A program made the position numbers and the translations under genes. A stretch of DNA of 64,000 nt from Rhabditophanes sp. KR3021 (Eukaryota; Nematoda; Chromadorea; Rhabditida; Alloionematidae), in assembly GCA_963281155.1 (NCBI GenBank), contig CAUJLY010000001.1, forward strand, positions 3,534,001 to 3,598,000. The letters run 5' to 3'. Below, in pieces: positions 55,624 to 64,000 of this stretch (within the stretch, counting starts at the first letter, position 1; every line of letters begins with the position of its first letter). The notes beneath the pieces are model-generated. The model had not been told where the DNA came from. It did not search any database and saw nothing but the letters and a program-made list of their open reading frames with translations.

Positions 55624-57375
55624 ATGAAGACTAAAAAGGGAGATGAACCCAAAGATATTCCGACGCCGCTAGAAGTTTGTTATTGGTACGTTTATATAAA
55701 TTAACCAGAATAATTTATCCATTTTGTAGTGACGGCAAAAGGGAATTAGGATCACTCGAACTTCATTGTATTGGATGCAGAAAATGGTTTCATACAAAGT
55801 GTTTTAAGGATATTAAAGAATTGTAAGTTGGTGAGTCATTTCATAATTCTAAATTTATCGTTCAGCTACGGCCTGCCGTTTATGGTGTCTTACACTTTCC
55901 ATTGCCACGAGTGTGCTCAGACTAAGGCAGAAACATGGACTCCGAAAACAGTCACATTCAGTCATATGTGTATTATGGCAATTGCAAACATGGTATTCAA
56001 TAAAAAGAAAGATAATCTAAATACTGGTGAGGGAAAGTTATTTTTTGATGTTGAACGAGAAATTATCCCATATTTTGATGACAATTGGGAGAGTCTAACT
56101 GGTGAGAAGAAAAGAGCTAAAACAACATGGCATACAACTATCAAGAAAACTTTGGGTCGGGAACCAAGTCTATTTGCTTTCAAAGAACCGAATAGTTACA
56201 GCCTAGTAGAAGATGACATGCATAGAGTGGGACCTTTGATGGACGGTTTGAGAGTTCCTGGTAGAAAAGCTGGTCCTGTAGTCAAAGAACCTCCCAAGGA
56301 AGATGCAAGTGGGCCTATTTCTCCTGCTCCACGTCAAACACGAGGAGCCAAGAAGAAGGTTGTTGAAGATAAGAAAACCTTTACAAAGAAAATTAAGCTT
56401 ACTAATGACTTCGTTAAGAATGACAGTGAAGAGTCAAATATTGAACATCCTTGTAATAAGGATGGAACTAGGTTCTTTCTAGCTGTCAAAGACGAAACTT
56501 TGCCCAATATAGATGTCTTTGGAAATATGGTGACTATGAATGCGTCCCTCAGAATTCCGTCATTTATTTATAGAGCTCAGGACGCATCTAAAATTACAAT
56601 TTCACCTTGCGACAAAGCCCCTCAATTAATTTTGAGTAATGATAATTCCTCCATTTCAAATGTTGACAATGAAGGTTATTGTCTGTCTAGGGCAACTCAC
56701 GGCGTTTCAAAAGGTTCCTGGTATTTCGAAGTTAAGTTTGATTATCAATCCGCAGACTCACACATCAGAGTTGGTTGGGCCACCAAAGAAGCCATTTTGC
56801 AAGCTCCCGTTGGTTATACTCAATATTCGTACGCAATTAGGTCATTACATGCCACTTCTTTTCATCAGGCCAAAGGGAAAACATACGGAAAACGTCAAAT
56901 AAAAGAAGGAGATGTGATTGGATGTGCCATTAAATTGCCTGATTTGGCGCATATTAAGGGAATTCCCAACTTGCCTCCATCAATCAAAAATTGTTTTGTT
57001 ATCAAGCACAAATCCAACACCTTCTTTAACGAAACTTACTCAATTGTCCCGCCAAAAGAAGACACTCGTTTTGTCAGTCCTGATAGTTCCATTGAATTCT
57101 TTATAAATGGGGAATCTCTTGGAGTTGCATTCACGGCCATTCCTTCTGACATCTATTATCCTGCTATCTCAATTTATGAAAATTCCAAAGTCACTTTAAA
57201 TTGTGGTCCCAATTTTGATTTCCCCCTTACACTAACTAATTACAGGGCTCTTTCTGAAAGAGTAGCTGAGACTGAAATTGAGAATTGTCTTTCCGATATA
57301 CTTCATATAATTGAGAACGAAAAGGAAATTTATGAAACAGGAAGGGTATTTCAATCTCATCGCCATTTGCCTTGA
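55624..57375 (+). CDS. ash-2: ASH2-like subunit of MLL/COMPASS H3K4 methyltransferase
   Basis: Three exons, 55624..55685, 55730..55822 and 55866..57375, give 554 aa. An N-terminal atypical PHD/winged-helix module has CYCDGKRELGSLELHCIGC, RKWFHTKCF and FHCHECAQ, then FSHMCIMAIAN matching the helical ASH2L region. A charged linker with KGARGAKKK-like basic patches follows. The SPRY domain has SWYFEVKFD, RVGWAT and QAPVGYTQYSYAIRS, and a segment with GDVIGCAIKLPD as in vertebrate ASH2L. A C-terminal SDI-like region follows. ASH2 partners RBBP5 and WDR5 to promote histone H3 Lys4 methylation at promoters. The first two exons were assembled by eye, and the phases join exactly. Confidence 0.93.
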
Positions 57376-59010
57376 CCAATCTCACAAATAAAACCTCTTA
57401 CACATTTTTTGTACATTGATTCTAATTGAAATTTTTGAGTTGTTAAAATAAAATTCCTTCAAAACAATATTGCTTTATATTTACAATAGAGATATACCAT
57501 AATACTTTATTAACCATTTGTATGCGAGATTTTTAACTTAAACTTTAAAATCTTTTTTCACTCAAATTTACTTAAAAAATCAATTATTCAGCTTATTGAA
57601 TTTAAATTTTTAAAGAAATATCAACAAACCACATTTTATGTTATCATTTTCTTTCCAGCATTACACACACCAAACAAGTACCTCAAAAGAGATGATCATA
57701 AAATGATTATAACAATTGAACATACCAATACAATGTCATCATCAATCATTCCAATATCAGTTTGGCCAACAACCTTTGTTATTTTTATTTGCTAAATTAT
57801 TTGTCAAATTATTTGTTACTTTATAAAGGCAATTTGTTTGAGCAAAACTGGCCACCTTCACGCTACATCAATCACATTCACCTTCATTTATTAAAAGGTA
57901 TCATCATCCAATTATTTTGGGGCCTTTAATCCAATTGCAATCTATTTTACAACACCCCCAAATATTTACCAGGTAATTGCGGGTCCTCGAGTAGAAAAGG
58001 TACATCTTCTTCAAAAAACTTTTCTCATCTTAACTATAACACTTACAACAATTTATTTGTTGCGGATCACCTGCCATCACACTATTTTCTTATTAATATA
58101 AGACCTATTGCTTTTTGATGTCCCCTTTTATGAATGCATTAGCTATTTATCCGTTACCTTCAACGTAGCCTTGGAATCCCTGTTTACCACAAATTTCATT
58201 ATTTCACTATTTGATACATTTTAAACATATCACACATATTCTGTCCAAATATTGCTTTAAAATTGGTAGCGTTGCACAATTTCATCCAAATTTACATTGC
58301 CTTCAGTATCCTCAATACCACACATTTTATCTGTCCTTCAAAATGACTGTCGGACCATAAAAATATCTAACATTTTTTAAAACTTTTATATTGGGTCACA
58401 TATCACTGATTGATGGATGCTCTTACCTTGCAAACACTACACGCCTTTCTGAGCTAATCATACCTCTCAAATGAAAATTTATCTTCCACAAAAACATACG
58501 TTTTTTATACTATTTGTGTTTTAAAATAATACTTTGCCCCAACTTACAACATTGCCTCCATTTAAATCATTCTCAACTGGAGACAAAAATAAGCCTGCCT
58601 CATTATGTCCCATGAAGTGTGCACAAAGCTGATAAAAAAGTTTGATATGCTATATAGTTATGTGGTGTATCATCATTATTAATACTACTAATACTTCTCA
58701 TCATTTTAATATATGGGACAATGGAGTTAGCACAAAAAGTTTTGATCATAAAATGAGAGGTGTCGTCAACGCTTGTAAAATATTACCAACAAGCTTTGGC
58801 CTTTTGGTTTGTGTTGGGGAGGATTAAAACTAGTATCACTATTTTTTGATCATTTTTCTCTGTAGCAGAATGTCTATTACTAGATATATAAAGTATTCTT
58901 TAAATCCTAACTACTTTATGATGGATCTTTTGAAACAACTTTGAGGCAATACTTATATGTTTAAAAAGTAAACTGATAGTGTATCTAAATTTAGTCTAAC
59001 AAAAACATTT

Positions 59011-59055
59011 GGTGGAAGAAAATTTGATTGGTTGAAGAAAATTTGACTGGTTGAA
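59011..59055. repeat. two direct repeats GAAGAAAATTTGAYTGGTT
   Basis: Adjacent 19-bp copies at 59015-59033 and 59034-59052, differing at one base (GATTGG and GACTGG). Confidence 0.6.
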
Positions 59056-59748
59056 CAATATTTTTGTTGATTCTTTTTACAATTTTGCAGTCAATATTGT
59101 TTAAATGAACAAAACCCTTCTGCGTTCCAAACTTATTTCCCATCCGAATCATATTTGCATCACCTAAAATTGACTAAACAACCACACATCGCCCTTTCTT
59201 CACCCAACAACTTTTGTCAAAATAGGGAAGGTGAAAAGAATGTTGTATGAAAATATATATTTTAACAATGCATGACCAAATCTAGTCTTTATTAAATATA
59301 TAGATGTGTTTTTACCCCTAACTTATGTCTACTACTGTACATAACCACTTTGACATTGTCCCGACTACGTTTTAAGAAACTTGTAACCTCTTCAAGAAGA
59401 AGACACAAACAAAATGTGTGTGCATCATATAAAGACATATTTAATTGCCACTCCACTGACTTTGTTCCCCATTAACTTTTGTTCCATTTTGATGTCCCTA
59501 ATCACTGATTTAGTGATTCGTAAAAATGTGTGCAAACTTTTGAGACGTCTAAGGCCTTTGCCATAGGTCTTTTATCTTGTTGATGTGCACATCATCAAAC
59601 TTGGTAGGTGCGCAAAGGAGACCTTTATGTGTTGTAAATGAGAAAGAATAAGTATGATCAAATAATGTACACCGTCGTCCCCAACAGGATTTTATGGCTT
59701 CCACTGATTTAACCGTGTTTTCAACATATTTTCCTTTGTTCCCGCGGC

Positions 59749-59812
59749 CATCACTTTACATCACTTTACACCATTTTCCATTATTTTATACTTTACATCA
59801 TTTTACACCATT
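59749..59812. repeat. simple tandem repeat of ATCACTTTAC-like units
   Basis: Five to six 10-bp units with TTTACATCA and TTTACACCA variants. Confidence 0.55.
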
Positions 59813-62738
59813 ACCGATCATGCCGCGGAAAAGCTCAGCATGGGAGCCATCTACACTTTTGGTCGTAAATGTCTTTGTTTCCATATACATAATATCACCC
59901 AAATGAATAAAATACATATACAGATTCCAAATTCGATAAAGAACAGTCAAAGCAAAAGGTTACGATGTGTGTGCATGAAACGAGATTGAATTGGGCCATT
60001 GCATCTTTTTTGACATCCTCCAAAACCTGTTTCAAGCTTCTCCATCACAAAACAAACAATTTCCTCATTTAGAACACTAATATCTTTTTTAAATACTTTC
60101 AAATTATATGGAAAATACAAAACACCCACAATAACATGTACTTTTAAAATGTCCTAAACTTATCCTTCAATATTTCTATATTTTTGGTATACATTAGTAG
60201 TAGATATTTACCTTGTATGTATTAGTGGGGTTTAGAGATGTCGTTGCTTTGCCTTGATTTTAAAGACATTCCTATACTTTTGCGACAATTTAGTTAAATG
60301 TTTATGTAATTGTCTCTATATCAAACCGGACCCGATGACTTTTTTCTGTTTATTGGTACCGTAACCTTGAAAACGTTAACACAACTGACAGTTGCCTAAA
60401 TTTAACTACCTAGTTGACATCGAGCTATCATTTATAAATTCTTTTTTGTTGCCAAATGTTTTGTTTTCACTAAAATTCCGTGATGTCAGCGCGACATTCT
60501 TTTTTAGGTATTTCCACAAAAAAACACTGGTACCGTAGTTTTATTTAGTCATGCATTACTTTCAAATCACAATGACTCATTCTTTACTTATGGACATATT
60601 TTGTTTTATATAGTGTTTAAACTTCTAATTGCTTCACTCAAACTAAATATATTTATACTGATATACTTACACACAAAAATGTTCCTCTCTAATTGTACAT
60701 GATACTTAATTAAATCTCCTAGTCTTTTTCCGTTAATCTAATCTTCGACATACACTCATATGTGGCAATATCTCATTCAAAACAGTTAGTTGAAATAACG
60801 TGTAATATCATTAATCATTCGAATTATTTGAATTTGCTACAATTAATAGAATTTATAAGATTTATTAAATTTATTAACTTTATTAGATCTGAACTGTGTT
60901 ACTCATTAAACTTTTTATGGCCTGATCGGATCACCATTTTGATCAAAAGTATAAACTTTCATTAAACTTTTATAACCTCATATTAGGGCTAAACATAATT
61001 ATGTTTTTCTATTCCAATTCCAATGATGACACTTCAAAGGATGCCACATGGAAGGACATTTTATTAGAGACACTTTGACAAGACTTTTCTCAAACTACTT
61101 TAAACCCCTTTCTTATTATCTATTACCTAACTAGGTCCCATTGTCACTACTCTTTATATCCAACTTTTCTTTTGCATCTATCTCTTCTTTTGACTATCTC
61201 CGCCGATCGTCTTAACAATATTGTGTCCTCTAAAAATTTGATCGAGCACAATTTTGCGTCTTTTTGGTCTTTCCAAATAACAGATCAAATATTGTATCGC
61301 CATCTATTTTTTGCCCGCTTCCTCAAAAATACGTATTTTGCTTGTCACGAGCCTCTCTCCATATATAATATTCATTTTTAAATACATATACAACATAACA
61401 ATCAAATCATATTTTGTTGATCTCTTTTTACTGCCGCCTTACAATAGCATTCCCCATTTTGCCATTTACATTTCTTTTATGGTCCAAGGGGATAAAAGAT
61501 GATTTGATTAAGAGTCTTCTCTTTATCAATAGTAGTTATATAGAAGGTGTCATAAATAATATCATAAATACCATAAATATAATAGGTACCTCTATGCACA
61601 CTTTTTACCTTTACATAAAAGCAGCTCCTGTTTGACGATTAATGTTGATCCTATATGATAAAAAGAAGACCATTATTGATGCTGCCTTCTTCCAAAAGTC
61701 ATCTCATTCATCAAAGTGTACCTATATATCTTAACTTCTAAATGGCCTTGCCCCACTTCTTGGCCAAGTCCAAGGCATAATAAAATCCTTATTATCATTT
61801 GATTCGCAAGCGATTTAATGTTATATGGTGTCTCATCTATTATTTCAATTAAAGATGCACTGCCATCTTCGGCCATTTACCTATTACATTCATCCTTCTT
61901 GTCACATAAAACTCTTTTAATTGACAAAGACAAATACTTATACCTAAACTCTTTATTTCTTTTCGATACTTACTATTTAAAGGTATGACACGAAGCGATA
62001 GGCCCGTGATTAAGATTTACTCCACGATAAGGGGAACCTTTTAAAGACAGGTGCCGAATTGTTCAATTGTTTATCTTCCTTCAATTTATAACTTCCATTC
62101 ATATCTCTATTTTATTTAAATTGTTACCCACCTTGTAATATTTTACCCATCCATTTATTTTATTCTTTTCCAAATTTGATCTAAAGTAATTTATTTCACT
62201 GGTATGAATGTCTTTATATCATAAATATGTTTGTCACCCAAAAATATATCTTATGTACCACCTTCACTATTATGCTATCACCAATTAACATTTACTTTAG
62301 TTAAATATATTTGATGTGTCTACACCACATCTTTGACGCATTTTAGTTTTTAATACATATAACAATACCAAAAAAATGTACCCCCATACCTTAAAACAGA
62401 CACATTTCATTACCCAAACAATGCCAACCATCTGCATGTCTTTGATGAAACTAACTTTTAGATATGTTACTTCTCCTCAACAACAAATTAATCTTAAAAA
62501 GTTATTTGGACGCTCAAGGCTGGCTTGAACACAAAAGACATGGGCCCATTTAATGTATGATCAAAACCTGATTTTGGGCAGCCTCATCTTTTACCCTGTA
62601 ACCATTTATAACACAAATGTATCTACATCAACTGTCTTTTTTGGTGTAATCAAAACAAACTAAAACACTAATATCTAATTCTAATCAAACCAACCAAACA
62701 TTTAAGGCCTTTCGGCGATTAGGGTGGTTTTTACACAC

Positions 62739-62785
62739 ACTAATCTTTTTTAGCTTTGTATACTAATCTTTTTAGCTTGTGTGCA
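62739..62785. repeat. tandem pair of ACTAATCTTTTTAGCTT
   Basis: Two copies of about 20 bp separated by TGTAT. The core has a polypyrimidine-TTAG form like a splice acceptor, but no exon is attached. Confidence 0.5.
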
Positions 62786-64000
62786 ATTACTTTCAACTAA
62801 GTTTCAAGACATGTTATTTCCTTAGAAGCTATATTATATATGTCTTAACCACCTTGTCAAACTTTTAATAAACTGCACCATAATAAACGTGAGAATTATG
62901 TAAAAGCGGAAATACGGGATAACTCCTTTCAGATATTGTAAATGCTGCGAATATAGGCCATATCCTTTTTCTATATTTTATGTTTGTTATTTGATGTTCT
63001 ATTCAGCTATTATACATATATTAAAAAATTTAATATTATTAAACTTTATCTAACATTTTAACCATCATTACACTGCCAGGTATTTTGTCATTTCTACTGT
63101 ATTGCTTTAAATGTCCCTAAGTTGTGTATTTATAACTGTCTTAATTTTGTGATCAGAAAAAACCAGTTTTTTGAATATATCCAAAACTCAAAACAAGGAC
63201 AGAAGAAATTGACGCATACATAGACATAGTAGTTGATATATAAAATTTTCAATTCGACGACGGACCTAGTTTATATCTCCGTTGATAGATAAGTCGTTGT
63301 TGGAAGGGGATCCTCTTAATTTGTCCAGTAGTCATTCAAAGACGACAAAACGACACCATCATGATCATAATCATGTGCCTCTTGTAAAGTTCCCTTTGAT
63401 TTGTGTCTTCGGTAGGACGCCGTTTATTTTATTTTTCTCATCTTACCATGTCGACGCAACCCCTTTTGGACATATTTGTACATTTATAATATATAAAGAC
63501 ACATGCGCACACGTCCATAAGGATGTTGAATCTTGATTTCATTTCATTCAACAACAAAACACCTCTACGTGCACACACATACTTTCATTAACATTATCTA
63601 ATTCATGTTATGGACATTTTTTATTTTCATTCTAAAGTATAAAGAAAATAATACAGAATGTTCAAGGCCTTGCCAAGTAAAACTATTTCTCACCTTAATA
63701 CAGTACAGACCCAATCATTGTTGTAAATATTTACCAATTTACCAATTCTTTTTAATTTGTTTGATTTATTCACTGTTATATACTATAATACTTACTCTAC
63801 CTTCTTTGTATGACCCTTTCTTTACAAGTACTACACACGTTCTCTTAAATTGGATTAAAGGATGACTATTCAGGTGGTGGCATCAATTAGGCCATCATCA
63901 ATCCTCGCGCATTCATGTCCTTCTTTGTGTCCATTTTAATTAAATCATACAAAGTGATAAAACTTTAATCATCGTTAGGTCTTCCCATACAAATTGGCCA

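Larger units (their letters stand above)
57376..64000. other. 6.6-kb gene desert, C-rich and G-poor on the plus strand
   Basis: No frame has domain content or a signal peptide with a credible body. By eye, C outnumbers G by about two to three fold on the plus strand for most of the stretch, while it is nearly balanced at 27.5-30 kb. It may be an intron of a gene that extends beyond the window, a regulatory region, or fast-evolving intergenic DNA. Confidence 0.5.

Noticed and set aside
63282..63536. 84-codon frame with a His-rich run
   Set aside because: No flanking gene structure or recognised family; similar chance frames occur throughout 57-64 kb.

Overview
The window looks like AT-rich nuclear DNA from a nematode. 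The evidence is compact genes with introns often of 38-50 bp, 3' splice sites that mostly end in TTTTAG, two worm-type serpentine receptor genes, a pair of MATH-BTB genes, a YGGY-type secreted peptide precursor, an IgGFc-binding-domain secreted protein, a miRNA-class Argonaute very close to C. elegans ALG-1/ALG-2, and a U2 snRNA gene. I cannot name the species. All exon joins were made by eye; wherever a complete CDS is given, the joined length is a multiple of three.

Layout. 0-8 kb: the end of a serpentine receptor, a small secreted peptide gene, a large EGF-repeat membrane protein, an F-box-family relic and an IgGFc-binding-domain gene. 8.8-18 kb: one 11-exon gene for a NIDO/AMOP/vWD/Sushi membrane protein (Mesh/SUSD2 type). 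18-26 kb: a serpentine receptor, SNU13, an Ala/Tyr/Gly-rich secreted protein, an orphan membrane protein, an F-box gene and two tiny ORFs. 26-38 kb: a MATH-BTB gene, a TFPT/INO80F-like gene, a coiled-coil protein, a four-TM protein and an EGF/PPxY membrane protein. 42-57.4 kb: Argonaute, a two-pore K+ channel, the second MATH-BTB gene, a Ly6-like protein, U2 snRNA and ASH2. Long stretches between genes (27.5-30.7, 37.5-42.1, 50.0-52.1 and 57.4-64.0 kb) show no convincing genes.

The most unusual feature is a family of related sequences nested antisense inside introns: three copies (A, B, C) in the Mesh-like gene and one (D) in the Argonaute gene. They encode relics of a protein with a GIY-YIG nuclease domain of LEM-3/ANKLE1 type. 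Copies B and C share DNA outside the coding part, including a promoter-like region and an intron, so they spread as DNA and not through mRNA. Copies A, B and C each begin just after a TTTTAG|GTA junction, which has the form of a 3' splice site fused to a 5' splice site (a recursive-splicing or intron-insertion signature). Two neighbouring Argonaute introns also share sequence right after their donors. Together these suggest an intron-dwelling, duplicating element family with a nuclease gene, although ordinary duplication of nested genes has not been excluded.

Functional themes: small-RNA silencing (Argonaute), chromatin (ASH2 in COMPASS, TFPT-like in INO80), splicing (U2 RNA, SNU13), ubiquitin adaptors (two MATH-BTB, one F-box and one F-box relic), and cell-surface or secreted proteins. 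Apart from tail-to-tail neighbours I see no operon-like clustering.
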